Source of the DNA: Lepiota brunneoincarnata
Taxonomy: Eukaryota > Basidiomycota > Agaricomycetes > Agaricales > Agaricaceae
Assembly (NCBI GenBank): GCA_023014365.1
Contig: JAEBUN010000027.1
Coordinates: forward strand, 124,001-188,000
DNA: 64,000 bases
Reading direction: 5' to 3'
Part shown: positions 30,954 through 43,541 of the stretch, one piece after another
Numbering within the stretch: the stretch's first letter is position 1
Layout: each line of letters starts with the position of its first letter
The notes under the pieces: generated by a model
The model's database searches: none
What the model saw: only the letters and a program-made list of their open reading frames with translations
Told to the model about the DNA's origin: nothing
Position numbers and translations under genes: made by a program

Positions 30954-31331
30954 CTGAACACAAGGGTTGCCTCCCCCCATTTTCCTTCTCTGCTCCCATT
31001 CCTCCCTGCCTTGCTGCTCTGCCCTATCCACCACACCTGCCGCATCCACCTCATTATTATCCTCATCTTGTGACCTCCCCATGTTTTACTTTGAAGGGCC
31101 AGGCAAGGTTACAGCGGGCAACTGCACCTGGTCTTGCTGCTTGAGTTTGGTCACCAAGTGCCAAACCTGATCAGCTAACTCAGGGCACATCTCAAAAATG
31201 CTATTGAGCTTGAGATCAAGAGGGGAGGACATAGTGGATGTGGGCTTGCGAAGATTGAAGTTGGCAATTCTGTTCCTTATATGATTTCCTGCCTGTGGCA
31301 CCCTGGGATTCAAGTGGATCAACCACCCCAA

Positions 31332-31747
31332 ATATTATCAGTTAGGCTCAGACTCAAGTTCTCTTCTGCAAATCCATTTTATAACTACAGCAGACACAGT
31401 AGGGGTACAGTAATGTCACAGTAGTGATGGCAGTAGGGTGCAGTATGTCACAGTAGCAATGGTGGTAGGGTGTGGTATATCACAGCAGCAGTGGCAGTAG
31501 GGTGCAGTATGTCACAGCAGCGATGGCAGTGGGGTGCAGTAGTATCACAGCATGCATGTCAGTAGGGTGCAGTAATGCCACAGCAGGCACAGGCACAGTA
31601 GTGTACAATATGCTACCATGCAAAGCATATTATGTATGGATCATTGATTTCCTGGGATATCATGGCTGCAAAGACAGATCAAATGGGAAAAGTAAGAGGG
31701 TTTCCAAAAGTAGAAGTATTAAATTTAGCCACCAGCAATGTCATCTA
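31332..31747. other. Gene-free stretch with minisatellite
   Basis: Apart from the minisatellite at about 31385-31605, no coding signal was seen. Confidence 0.5.
31385..31605 (+). repeat. Minisatellite, unit about 32 bp
   Basis: About six imperfect units of GGCAGTAGGGTGCAGTATG followed by TCACAGCAGC. Confidence 0.75.
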
Positions 31748-32130
31748 TGTTACCTGGGTTAGGGGTTTGCTCTTGAGTAGCATGGAGTTCGACATGGGAT
31801 GTCTATACAGACTTGGTCCTGTCCTACTAAGCATGACTTGGAGATGATGGAGCACTATAAGTCCAGCCGGTTATGGCAAAGAGGTATAGGAGGCAAGAAC
31901 TTTATAACACTAAGATAAGGATACAAGGTATTGTACTGTATCCTTATATACTTCTAAGTGTGGCTGTACTCCTACTATAATAGTCCAGACCAAGGTAACT
32001 ATGAGTCAGAGATAAGAAACATGAGGCATATGGTAATAATAGTCCTTCTGATGTACACTACTGATGGTTTCATAGTGACATGGGAATGTAGCTAAAAGTA
32101 ACCATCCTTCTGATAAGACTTCTGATAACA
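31748..32130 (-). repeat. Solo LTR of the E2 family (383 bp)
   Basis: The reverse complement matches the E2 LTR throughout. It is flanked by a perfect ATCTA duplication (31743-31747 and 32131-32135), showing a complete insertion followed by LTR-LTR recombination. Confidence 0.93.
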
Positions 32131-32796
32131 ATCTAAATATAGTGAAGGAAGTGAAGCAAAAAGGCACATTTTGCAAAAGAGAGCCTAGATTTAAGCTATA
32201 AGCTCAAACTCAACCAGTACATAGCAACCGAATACATAGCAACAAGGCAGGATTCACAGAATAAGCTAAACTCAAGTTCAAAATGTTTTATAACTTAAAC
32301 TCAACCAGTATACAGCAACTGAAAACATAGCAACAAGGCGGGATTCACAGAATAAGCTAAGCTCAAGTTTGAAAAGTTTAGTTATGACTCTGAGGGTGGG
32401 AATACAATGCCACAACCCACTTCCCACAGGGAGGAAAACATAATAAAAAGTGCAAAATCCTCAATCTCAATCCCCAACATCGCACCCTACACATCATGTC
32501 ATCCCCTCACAAAATGAACTCCTGCGCCAACTCAAAGAGCAAGCTGGCCAGCACCAGGATGGCCAGAGGACAAACTGGCACCCCTATCCCAGGTCCTTCA
32601 TGCCCAACCTACCAGCCACCTCCCACTCCAGGCCCCTCGCACCAAACCTATCACCAACTTGCCACCCCAAGCCCCTCCCACCCAACACTCCAACCACCCA
32701 CCATCGCCACCACTGCCACTTGCAGCCTATCAAAGCACCCAGCACCCAAGCATGATGATGACAATGATGATAGCACCGGGGCTCAAATGGAGGAGC
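32131..32796. other. Low-complexity stretch without a supported gene
   Basis: It holds a short duplication containing GGCGGGATTCACAGAATAAGC-like sequence (about 32220-32370) and a Pro/Thr-rich open frame (32496-32801) that is cut by E5. Coding status is unclear. Confidence 0.35.
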
Positions 32797-33245
32797 TGTA
32801 AGGGTGACCTGGTTGCCATGTTGCATCAGCTGAGCAGGGAGAAACCTTAGAGAATCAAGTAAGGTTTCTCCAAGCTCACCTACACTACTTATACTACCTG
32901 CCATAAGGTCCAAGTTGAGTAATCTACTCTACATAAATGGCCATGAGGTGTCAGGGATGCCTAAAGTAAGTATAGTTGGGAATGGGCTTGGGATAGGGTC
33001 ATGCATGCCAGTGAGGGTTTGTGTCTGCATCAGAGGGGTGTAGGAGGGAATTCCGAGTACTGGGGTGTCAGGGGACAGATTTCCGGGCCCAGGGGGGCTG
33101 GAAATCGGATTTCCAAGCATTGGGAGTCTGGAAATCGGATTTCCAAGTGCAGGAGGGCTGGGGATCAGATTTCTGAGTGCAGGAAGGCTGGAAATCGGAA
33201 TTCCGAGTCTGCAGTTGTGAGCGATGACCTGGAGTTCCTCTTACA
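32797..33245 (-). repeat. E5 LTR (sense 3' LTR)
   Basis: 449 bp. It includes four to five ~30-bp subrepeats built on the palindrome GGAAATCGGATTTCC at about 33085-33215, one copy more than the partner LTR. Confidence 0.85.
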
Positions 33246-33299
33246 CCTACCCCCCCTTCAAGGTTGTGACAACTTGGCACAATGGTCGGATTGAGGGCA

Positions 33300-34517
33300 C
33301 GGAAGGGGATTGAGCCAAATGTGAGACTCCTGATCTGTCTCAGAGCTCCTGGGTGTTGTTGATAGAATTCCATTATGCAGTTGGGGGCATGGATGTCCTT
33401 GGCCGATTCCCAGGAGTTTTCTTCAATCCCAAAGTCCTTCCATTTCACTAGGAACTGGAGTCTCCTCCAGTGGATGCGGCTATCCAGGATTTCCTCAACT
33501 TCTCACTCTTCTTCATCCTTGATGATGATAGGTGCTGGCAGTGGTTTGGGCTGGTGTCCAGGAATGGGGTCAGTGGGAGTGAGTATGAGCTTTACCACAT
33601 TGAAGACCAGATGGAGGCATCTCATGGATTTCGGTAGCTTCAGTTGGTATGCATTGGAGCTGACCTGTTTGTCAATCGCATAGGGTCCTAACCAGCAATG
33701 TGAGAGTTTCTTGGATGGTCATGTGGTTTGTATGTCCAACGCATCCAGGAAAACCTTGTCTCTGGGCTTGAACTCCAGAGTTGGGGTTTGCCGTTGGTTG
33801 TAGTACCTTGCCATGTCATCTTTGGACTTCATGAATGCTGATCTTGCCTCCTCCAATGCCGATTCCATCTGGGATTTGAACTCATTGACTGTTTCCAGCC
33901 GAGATGGTTGTTGGCAGGGTCCAAACCCCATTCTTGGGTTTTGGCCAGTGTCTAGGATGAATGGTGAGTGTTGGGTGGAAGTATGGATGTGGTTGTTGTG
34001 CTGAAATTCTGCCAGGGGGAGAAGGTCATGCCAATTGTTCTGTTGCTCATTGACAAAGATCCAGAGGAATTGGTCCAATTCCTGGTTGACCCTGTTCTGT
34101 CTGCCCATCTGATTGGGGGTGCCATGCTGTAGAGGAAGCCCCTTTGATTCCGAGTATGCAGTAGAGTTCCCTGGTGAATGATGCAATGAACTGAGGACCC
34201 TGATCCGAGACCACTTGATGTGGAAGTCTGTGTAGTTTCCATACGTGATGGAGAAATAGCCATGCTGCTCCATCCACTGTAAGGGTAGTGTGTGTTGGGA
34301 TGAAATGAGCACATTTGGAGATGGAGTCAACCACAGTCATGACAGCATCATACCTGTTGGACTCTGGGAGTTCCACTACAAAGTCTACGCTAATGGTATC
34401 CCATTGGGCTTCTGGAATGGGGAGAGGGTGAAGTTCTCTGACAGGGAGTTTCCAGATTGGTTTTGCGCAGAGGCACAGGTCGCATGTAGAAACATACTGA
34501 CCAATGTAGTGAGACAT
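33300..34517 (-). pseudogene. E5 integrase and chromodomain
   Basis: The integrase core (SVDFVVELP near 34400, VVSDQGPQF near 34210, HPQSDGQTEQ near 34110) is in one frame. It continues after a frameshift near 34060 with the LD-rich C-terminal region. The chromodomain is at about 33340-33505 (LDSRIHWRRLQFLVKWKDFG, SWES). The zinc-domain cysteines (CDLCLCAKP) lie near 34480. Confidence 0.8.
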
Positions 34518-36228
34518 GTTGGGCCACCAGTAGTTTTGGGAGACAAGTTCCAGAGTTTTCCATCAGCCTACATGTCCCCCAATTCGGGAATCATGGTGAA
34601 GGGCTAACAATGCATCAGCGGAGTGCTGCATCATCTGGAACATATATTTTGCCTCAGAAGAGAAGCAAGCTGTCCAGTTCCGACCACTCAGCACTGTGCA
34701 CTGAGTGTGTTGCAGACTTCTGGAGTTCCCAGGCTGCTTTGGCCACCATTTCCTCTTGTCTGCCTCCTCAGTTTCCAGAGCAGATGTCTTGGAGGAGGGC
34801 CTGCTCTTCCCCTTGAAGAGAAATCCTGTCAACAGCTTGTACTGCAAAGAGAGATGCTGGGAGAAGCGTAATGTCAGCATTATCCTGTGCTCCTGAGCCA
34901 TGATCAGATCTCCAAGACAAGGTGTCAGACTTTCCCATGCTGCAACCAGGGTGATGGTGAAGAGAGAAGTTGAACTGGGAAAGATAGAGGGACCAATGTG
35001 CCTGGCAGCGGTTTAGCTTCTGAGCGGTCATGAAATACTCTAAGTTCTTGTGATCTATCCAGATTTCAAACTTTTCCAACACTCCTTCAAGGAAGTGTCT
35101 CCACTCTTCCAGTGCTTGGATAATGGCCAGCATCTCCTTATCATGGATCTCATAGTTGCGCTCCACCAGAGACAAGGCTTTAGAGTAGAATGCTACTGGG
35201 TACCACTTTCCATCATCTCCAGAGAGTTGAGAGAGTACAGCCCCTGTGGCAAAATCCGAACTATTGGCTTCTACTCAGAAGGGTGCCTTATCATTTGGAG
35301 AAGCCAAAACTGGAGCCGAAGTGATAGCTGCTTTCAAGCCGTCAAATGCTGCTTGCTGTTCCAAGTTCCACTGCCATGTAGCGCTGTTTCAGGTGAGGCC
35401 AAAGAGGGGTTGGGCTATGTGGGAGAAGTCCTGGATGAAGCAGCGGTAGAAGTTTGTAAAACCCAGGAAAGACTGAAGCCCTAACTTATCCTTGGGGGTT
35501 GGCCACTCCTTGACTCCTGCAACTTTGACCAGGTCCATCTTGATAGAGTTTTCCAAGATGATGAGTCCTAGGTACTCAATGTGAGTGCGCTCGAACTCAC
35601 ACTTTTCCGGCCATAGGTAGAGCTTGTGCCATTGAAGGATCTCCATGACATGCCTAACAACATCCCTATGCTGCTCCAAGGTCTGGGTGAAGATGAGGAT
35701 ATCATCCAGGTAGACGACTACAACTCCTTCCATGATAAGTTCATGAAAGATGTCATTCATCATCATCTGGAAGGTGGCCAGGCTGTTAGTGAGGCCAAAG
35801 AACATGACAAGGGGTTCACAGAGGCCCCTATTGGTGCGAAATGCTGCCTTCCACTTGTCTCCTGGCTTAATCCGGACATTATTAAAGCCCCATCGAACAT
35901 CTAGTTTGGTGAAGTACTTTGCCCCCCAGAGCTGTGCAACCAGCTCAGAGATGAGGGGTAGAGGGTACTTGTTCTTCACTGTGAGGGCATTGAGTGCTTG
36001 GTAATCCTGTACTAGGCGAAGCAAGCCATCCTTTTTTTTAATGAAGAAGACTGGGGGAGCCATAGGAGACTTAGATGGGCATATCCGTCCAGAAGACAAG
36101 TTTTTCTGTAGGAATTTGTCCAGTTCCTTCTGCTCAAGAGGGGACAGTGGATAAACCTTGCACCCCTTGGGGTCTGCTCCCAGAACAAGCTCTATTGCAT
36201 GGTCCCAGGGTCGGTGATCCAGGAGCAT
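34518..36228 (-). pseudogene. E5 reverse transcriptase and RNase H
   Basis: RT occupies 35389-36228, with FFIKKKDG, LNALTVKNKYPLPLI and an active-site YLDD at about 35702-35713. RNase H follows after frame breaks (NYEIHDKEMLAIIQALEEWRH near 35160, then the SDTLSWR motif). The RT ORF alone is open for 279 codons, so this is the least damaged part of E5. Confidence 0.88.
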
Positions 36229-37174
36229 GTCAAAGGACTCCTTGGCAAAGATGGCAGCATCCTCCTGAAGATATGGGGGAACATGTGCTCAGAAGCCAGG
36301 AATTATGGGGGCTATCAATCTGGGAACTCCAGAGGAAGGCTTCTGCTAGGTGCTGAGAGGTGGTAGAGCCTGCGGCAATCACCTCCAGAGTGGGCTTTGG
36401 AGGGAGGAGTCCCACTGCAAAGATGCGATCCCCATCTTCTAAAGGCTCCTCCAGCTCTTCAGCAGGGAGGGCTGGCTCATCCTCATCCTCTTCTTCATCT
36501 AAGGTGGGGAAGGGGCCAAGTTGGCAGGCATGGATGCAACTGGCTTGAAGTCTTTGGGCATGGCATTCAGTGCGTGACTGGTCTTGGCATTCTGTACAGC
36601 ATGAGGGGCATTGGGATAACTTGACTTCTCCAGTTTGCCAGTCAATTTCTGGGTTATGAAGCTTCAGCCATGTGAATCCCAGAAGGAGTTCTTACTTCCC
36701 CAACTTGGTTACTGCTAACAGTGTGCATTTGGCATGGTTCCGATAGCGTAAGACCACATCTACCACTTTGGAAATTTGTCCAGCCTCGTTTGGAGTCCCA
36801 TCTACATTGAACACCAGGATGGGATTGGATAAGTGGCAAGTACTGAGGTGAGCAGCATGCACAAAGTCTTGGTCAATGAAGGAACCAGTTGCACCGGAAT
36901 CCACCAATGATTTGACTGTTTTGTGTTCTGCCAAGTTGGTGGTCTCAAGTTCCACTGTCAACTGGAGAGACTTGGATTCTGAGTCGGAATAAGCAATGAT
37001 TGGTCTCTTTGGGAGGTGGCATTCCCAGCAGGGACATTGCACTGAAGTTTTCGGGGGTGGTGGTGTGTCTTCAGGAGTTGGTTTAGAGCTGGAAACAGGT
37101 TCTATTTCATCTACTGACAAAACTGAGAACCTATTACATGAATGTGGCAGGAGTACACCAGTCACCCGTTGCAC
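36229..37174 (-). pseudogene. E5 protease region
   Basis: An aspartic protease motif SLVDSGATGSFID lies near 36895-36930 within the open frame 36692-37174, after a His/Cys-rich linker. Frame breaks separate it from RT; 36229-36691 is an acidic linker with stops. Confidence 0.75.
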
Positions 37175-38214
37175 TGCTGAAAATCCTCTTCAGCTTCTAA
37201 CTCTGCTTCTTCCACCCTTGGAATTCCAGTCGTTGCAGCTAGGGCATCCATCTCTGAGTTCCACTTCTGCATCAGTTTGTCCTGTTCCTCCAGATCCAGG
37301 TACTGGATGTCATGATGGAGTGGACACTTGGCCTTCATATGTCCCAGCCTTTTACAACGGTAGCAGAGCGGGGGGAGTCTGGATTTCTGCTTGGAGGCAT
37401 TGATGTCCATAGGGACTGGATTTCCCAGAGAGGGGTTGAAGTGGATAGGGGGGCATGGTGGGGCCGAAGGTCTGATTGTCAGGCATAGCAGGGGGGAGTC
37501 TGACATATCCTGTGGGAGGCTTGGAGGGGGGCAGGAATGGGGGGCAAGTACTGGAGCAGAATGCCTCATTTGCCATTCAGGGCTTGGTCTACCTGTCATG
37601 CTGCCAAGTACCAAGCCTCTGGGTCTGAGTCCGAGGGACGGCCTACTGGGAGGGTAGCAATGGCATTCTGGATGGAAGGGCATAGACCTCAGCAGAACTT
37701 GACCACTATAACTCAGGAGTCTCGGTATCCAGACTCGGAGATGAGGACCTTGAAAGTATCTAGGTAGTCTTCAACAATCCGCTCTTGTTGGTGGTATGAT
37801 GTGGACTCCAACGTGTTTAGTGCATCGGCTTCTGCATTGACAGGGAAAAACTGACCCTTGAATTGTTTGGTGAAGTCCCACCAGTCTGTAAAGGGAAACC
37901 TGCCAATGCTAGCTTCCAAGCAGAACAGCTCATCAGCCCACTGCACTTCGTGTCCCGACTTCATGTAAGAGAGGGTCCACAGTATTTTCTGTTCATCAGA
38001 ACAGAATTGATCCACCAAGATCCTGATGTAGAGCTAGCATGCATTCAGAAATGCATGACCCTTGGCACAGTTCTCCATCAAATTCAGGTGGGGTTGCCAC
38101 CTTGGCCTTGGCGGAGGTGTGCAGTGGAGGTGATGGTGGATGGGGGTGTGGAGCAGGAGAGGGGGGTTCATGGGCAGCAGCTTGGGACTCATACTCTGCT
38201 CTATTGAGGGGCAT
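37162..38214 (-). pseudogene. E5 Gag
   Basis: The capsid-like N-domain (PPEFDGE near 38090, then WTLSYMKSGHEVQWA near 37960) and a zinc knuckle CX2CX4HX4C (CYRCKRLGHMKAKC) near 37335 lie in different frames because of several indels. Confidence 0.8.
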
Positions 38215-38527
38215 GGCTGAGATGGAGGGGGGGGTTTTGGGGTGCTGTCATCCTATTGAGTCCATGAGGTTTCGGAGTGTGTCATGTATGTCATTCACTG
38301 TGTCGTCATGTTCCATTCAGCTTCAGCTTGTCAGGCCTGTATCAGTTGCCATGTCTGTGAGAAGTGAGCCTATGGCCTGCTCAATGGTTATTTGAGTTGG
38401 TGGTTGCTGCTGCTACTCTTGGGACATGATGGCAAGGGCGCTGGGGGGTAGAGGAAGGGTGTAGTTGGCATGGGAGAAGTGGTATAACTTGTCCAGGCAT
38501 TGTCAATGGCCAGTCCTCTGGGAATAG

Positions 38528-38537
38528 ACTTGATTCT
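38528..38537 (-). other. E5 self-complementary primer-binding site
   Basis: In sense orientation AGAATCAAGT starts at the third base after the 5' LTR and is the reverse complement of ACTTGATTCT in the LTR (plus-strand 38646-38655). That LTR segment lies 33 nt downstream of TATAAG (38688). Confidence 0.7.
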
Positions 38538-38539
38538 TC

Positions 38540-39012
38540 TGTAAGGGCAACCTGGTCACCATGTTGCATCGGCTGAGCAGGGAGAAACCTTAGTGTCATT
38601 TCCAGACTTCTACCAAGTACATACCTGAGCAGGGAGAAACCTTAGAGAATCAAGTAAGGTTTCTCCAAGCTCACCAACACTACTTATACTACCTGCTGTA
38701 AGGTCCAAGTTGAGTAATCTACTCTACATAAATGGCCATGAGGTGTCAGGGATGCCTAAAGTATGTATAGTTGGGAATGGGCTTGGGATAGGGTTATGCA
38801 CACCAGTGAGGGTTTGTGTCTGCATTCAGAGGGGTGTAGGAGGGAATTCCAAGTACTGGGGTGTTGGGGGACAGATTTCCGGGCCCAGGGGGGCTGGAAA
38901 TCGGATTTCCGAGTGCAGGAGGGCTGGGGATCAGATTTCCAAGTGCAGGAAGGCTGGAAATCAGAATTCCAAGTCTGCAGTTGTGAGCTGATGACCTGGA
39001 GTTCCCCTTACA
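38540..39012 (-). repeat. E5 LTR (sense 5' LTR)
   Basis: 473 bp. It differs from its partner by one missing palindromic subrepeat and by an extra duplicated GAGCAGGGAGAAACCTTAG segment near 38580-38645. Confidence 0.85.
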
Positions 39013-39419
39013 GTCAAGGTGAAAAACATACATTGTGAGGAATGTCAGCTGTGCTGGGGCTGGCTGTGGTACACTGGTATTGAGTGAGGTTGTAGTGCTA
39101 GAATAGTGTAGTGGGTGCCTAGCAATCAACTGACATGGATAGCGAACATGTTTGGAATGTAAAGTTGATGAAGCCAAAATGAGCAGCACACATATTGCTG
39201 GTGTACCAGTTGTATAATTAATACATGGGCCAAATGCAGGGCCAACACTAAAACTGCCATAAAATGTGCTGAATGTATATGACACAGGATTCAATGAGCA
39301 GCAGGAAGGCTGCATGATAGCGAATAATCTGGAGTGGGAAAGAACAATATTACAATTTTAATATTTAACATAAGTAATTATGTTACTAGAGCTCAACATT
39401 GGGAGTGGGGAAGACCGCA

Positions 39420-40270
39420 TGATGGAATTATTGCCCATTGTCAATATTTGAGATTTTCTGGGCGATATCTTCTTCAATGAGTTCATTGGCATGCTGGTGT
39501 AAGCTTAACAATCTTTTGTAGGCTTGGTCCTGGACAGCGAGCCGTTGCAGCTCTGAATGGTACAGCCTGTGTGCCACATCCTTGTAACTCAGGCTGAGAT
39601 GGTGTTGGAGGGCTTTGACCTTGGCATGCCTGGCAAAGAGCTCATGCTCTGAGAGGCTCTGGTGACACAGCCATTGGGCAGGTAAGGGTCCTGAAGAAGT
39701 TCAGTAGGGGCTAGCAGCTTACTGGCACTGCCGGAGCCATTATGTTGCCACGGCCTATTAGTCCATATGGTAGATCCTCTTTTGAAAACAGCTAACATAA
39801 AAACATTTAGCAAGAGGAAAGCCAGATTGCCAGCAAGGGGGATGTTGCTATTGGGAAGGTGTTGGTGGGGTAGCATTTGGCAATTTCGGTCAGGGCTGGC
39901 AACATTGGGCCCCTTTGTGGCAATGCATGGCCAGCAGCCATGCAGGCATTTTCAGCAGGAGCACATGCATTGCCACCTAATTGGCACAATGAAGGTGCAG
40001 TGACAGATGTGCAATACAATGTATGTAGTGGGTCTTAATGGAACAATAACATACTGTTGGTTTAATGTCCCAAAGGCTGAATAGTTCTTGCATCTCAACA
40101 TTTTTGTGAGCAAGCTCAGCAGCAATAGTCATATAGCTGGGAACAAGAAGATCTTGCATATTATTGTTTGCTGGATGTTTGGATGGTGATAGAGTGTCAA
40201 GTTGTTTGGTATTGACAGGTGGGAAAGGATTCATGAGAGATGGCCCAGCAGAATGCCTCAGACAGAACAA
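39420..40270 (-). pseudogene. Pseudogene F: uncharacterised
   Basis: Minus-strand fragments in several frames encode a Pro/Thr-rich start (near 40270), LPALTEIAKCYPTNTFP (near 39890) and a helical C-terminus with LSLSYKDVAHRLYHSELQ (near 39585) ending about 39420. No known family was recognised. The broken frame indicates decay. It lies divergent to gene B. Confidence 0.4.
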
Positions 40271-40488
40271 GAGATACTGTTGTAGTGATTGGAATTGCAG
40301 CTATATCTGTATAAAATAAGGCAATTTTATGGAAGTTGGTGATTAGTAAGCATTGCATTTTGGACTGATCACATGTCTGGGGTTGGAAATTTTTTCAGGC
40401 ACATCCAAACAATGCATTGTTTCCCTTGCATATTCCTCAGCCTATCAGAACATTCACATTGTGTGATCAAACCTTTGTCTTCAAAGCC

Positions 40489-43382
40489 ATTTTTAACATG
40501 ACTACACCCACCACAAAGGAGATCATGTTGGCCTTGGAAAAGGATGAGAGCAATGTCCAGCAGGTGCTGCATAATGGCCAGGTCACAGAAATGATGGAGA
40601 CATACCTGGAAGAGATGGTATGTAGTTCATGCTAGAATTATGATATTGCATCAATTGGCAAGCCACATACAGCAGAAGACATTTGCACATACAAAAAGTA
40701 ACAAGCTGGCAATTTGTGCCACTTTCAAAAAACATTGATTCCTCCTTGAATTCATTGTTGCCTGGCATGGCCAAGGCAGCAATCCAACATTTAATATGGA
40801 TCAGCTAAATGCACTTGAAAAATATGACAAGAAGGTCACAAAGAAGAGTGCCAATAAAATGGTGCATGCCAATGAATTGTTTCTTGGCTGCACAGGATTT
40901 ACTTAGCCACACTTGGAAAAAAGCAGACAGGACAAGTCAGCGGACATTTGCAGGGACAAGGGGCTATGACCACCTCTGGCCAAGGTGATGCCATGAAGGC
41001 AAACTCTGACCAAGCAACATTTCCAGGACTGATCAAGCCAGCACCAGGAACAAGTGCACAACCAGGCACCAACTTCACCAGCCCACACAGTGAAGAGCAG
41101 GCAATGCAACATGCTCTGCTGCCAGTCAGCATGCCTGCCAATGACATTCCAGAAACTTTGGCAGCTGGATGAGTCCAGTGTGTCAGAGCACCAAGATTGG
41201 AAATGCCTGAAATGTTGGTGGCAGGGTGAGCACATCAGGCCGCAGCATCAAGACCTCCAATTACTGTATTGTCAGCTGACACACTGAGCTCAACATCTGA
41301 CTCCTACAAGCTGTCAGAATCACCACCACCCCTTCTGTCAAACGACAAAGGCAAATGCAGAGCTGTGCCACGCTGCCAGGCCGTTACAGATGTGGAAATG
41401 GATGGACCACAACAATTGAACAGGCTGCCATGGGCCCAACGTAGGCTGGCAATACCACAAGGTAGCCAGCCCTGTTGCATTCCACAGCCCACTGGCCAGC
41501 TATTTGACACAGCATGCCGGCAATGTGTCCAAAGCAAGGTTCCATGTCAGATCAATGCTGGTGGAGGTGCCTGTTGCCACTGTAGGGTCAAAAAGGTCCA
41601 ATGCACAAATTATGCAGGTGTTAGGCAGGGGGTTAATCGCAAGCAAGTACCAACAGCTCTGCCATGGTGCCCTCTGAAATGGCAAAGGGGAATCAAAGAA
41701 GAAGAGGTCATGAAATGGGTCGATGTCAATACCGATGACAATGACCAATTGAATTGGATGAATTCAGAGGATGAGACAAAGGCTACAGCACGTCAGCAGG
41801 CTGCTGAGGTTGTGTTGTCAAAGGCTGCAGCACAGGCATCAAGGGCCAATGCAAAGGGGAAGGCCAGGGCCATGGAGGAGGCAAGTACCTCAGCACCAGC
41901 CAAAACCATGGCACCCCATGGCAATGGTGCTGACCGCCTGGTGACCAGTCACCCCATGCCGAATTCTCAGTGGGGACCAGAAGATAATGAGGGATATGAA
42001 GAGGGTAAGCTATTACTAATCTCATGCAGAATTTATGTTCACTCACTCACAATGTCTATTCAAACCATGGGTTGGGTCCAAGAATGCTTGGATTATTTTG
42101 ACCAGTGGCTGATCAAACATTTTAGCCGTGCCGAGGGCAAAGCACTCTTCCAGGCTGCACAGATTTTCACAATGGAGGAAAGTATGAAGGGCTTTTGCAC
42201 TCGGCTGGACAAAATCCAAAGCCAGATTGTTGCTGGAATGCCAGCACTCTTGCTGGACTTAGAAAGTCAGGTTGGGAACTTGGAGAAATTGGTTGAGAGC
42301 CTGTCCCAGCAGGTTGGAACATTAGTCACAGGTGTCATGGGTGGCACTGGTATTACTGATGCTAGTTATGCTGGGGAAACAGGTGGAAATGCAGCCATGG
42401 TGATGGATATCGATGCCAGCCCATCAGGTGCAATGCTGGTCACACACCCTCCAGCCATTAATCCCCCAGCTGCCACACCACACTCACTCTCACCAATTGA
42501 TCTCACCACTGACCATGCAACAACGTTGCTGGCACACCAACGCCCCTCACCCCTGGCCTTGCCGCGGCCACAATCCCAATCACCACCTGCATTGGCCATA
42601 CTGCCACTGGCAGTACCTCAAGTCAAATTCCATGACCCAACCCAGTCCAATAGGCTAGGTGATCACACAATATTCTTGACATCGCCATCCGACATACCAT
42701 GCACCAATGAGAAGCCAGCAATGAATGATGCCTTACCACCATTAAGGCTGGCCTCACCAGTGTCTGTCTCAGCAGCATCCCCCATTGCCACTACAGATGA
42801 CAATATACCAGCGAATTTTGTTGGGAGTTTGCCGAGATCATCCTCAATGCTGGCAACTGCCTTTCAACCAGCAAGTCCTTCTTATCCCCAGCACCAGTGG
42901 CAACTTTGGCTGTTCCACCCACCATGTCTCCACCACCACTCCCCCCCCTCCCAGCAAACATCACTGCACCGTCATCGCCCAATGCCACCATATCACATTT
43001 CCCACTTGCCAGCCACCCATCCAGTGCCAATGTCTCTCTTCCCCCTCCTGTTCCCAGTGCCATGACCCCAGGGGTGCGATTAATTGCCCCTACCCTGGCA
43101 CATTCCCAAGAGGATGCTATCATCCATCAAGCCACATTGTTGGAGCCACATACTAGCACTCTCTCATGTCCTTGGACTTGCTCACAGTTGCAAGCTGACT
43201 GTGATCATGGAAATATTGATTTGGCCAATTCACCAGCATCCCTCCAACCCCCAAGATGCAGTCCATGCTTAAGTAGCTCACTGGTGCCATCATTGGACAC
43301 AAGTGTAGATACCCCGCATCTCAAGAAATGCAAGGCATCAGGCAGCAATGATGACCAGGTGCAACAAAAAGCTAGATCTTGA
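40489..43382 (+). pseudogene. Gene B: cysteine-cluster and coiled-coil protein, decayed
   Basis: The main open frame is 41269-43065 (598 residues) and continues in another frame to 43382. The likely N-terminal exon starts MTTPTTKEIMLAL at 40498. The centre has CRQC...CCHCRVKKVQC near 41517-41606, spaced CX2CX6CX8CX2CX6C, which fits a Zn(II)2Cys6 cluster. A basic Ala-rich helix follows. A heptad-rich segment (LLLDLESQVGNLEKLVESLSQQ) lies near 42245-42320, then a long Pro/Ser-rich tail. Stops near 41170-41230 and a tail frameshift near 42900 suggest decay. Function is unknown; it could be a DNA-binding protein of a transposon or a lineage-specific regulator. Confidence 0.5.
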
Positions 43383-43541
43383 GATCTAGCTATCACATTG
43401 TATTTATCAGCTATTATTGTGTATCTTTCTTGGGATTTTTGTTTTTTTGGACTTAATTTTCCAAATATATTGCTTTGTCTTCCCTCAGTTGCCAGCTAGC
43501 CAAGTTACTTTACAACTGATATACCCTCCCCATTACATCAC

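Larger units (their letters stand above)
28570..31331 (-). pseudogene. Gene A: cysteine-cluster protein split by the KH element
   Basis: The minus-strand coding sequence starts near 31331 and runs to 30954. It is cut by the 29143-30953 element and resumes at 29142 down to about 28570. Across the TTCAG target (plus-strand CTGAA) the frame joins smoothly and gives CVQC followed by CX6-type spacing, a CX2CX6C half-cluster. A second half, CISCVQAKRKC, follows near 29010 after a 1-base frameshift. This resembles a Zn(II)2Cys6 layout with a long spacer. An in-frame TAA near 31085 and the frameshift mark it as a pseudogene. Its 3' part has an acidic LSEEYFRYQMALEEY helix. Confidence 0.55.
32797..39012 (-). 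mobile_element. E5: decayed minus-strand chromovirus
   Basis: LTRs at 32797-33245 and 38540-39012 share the 6-bp inverted ends TGTAAG/CTTACA. In sense orientation the order is LTR (38540-39012), PBS, gag, protease, RT, RNase H, integrase, chromodomain, a G8-containing polypurine tract (just right of 33245), LTR. Flanking pentamers GGAGC and GTCAA differ, so no target duplication remains. Coding sequence is broken by many frameshifts and stops. Confidence 0.88.

Noticed and set aside
31385..31605. CRISPR-like array
   Set aside because: Units are contiguous imperfect tandem copies without unique spacers; it is a minisatellite.
32792..39017. Target duplication of E5
   Set aside because: GGAGC and GTCAA do not match; LTR ends are clear but the duplication is lost or the element is recombinant.
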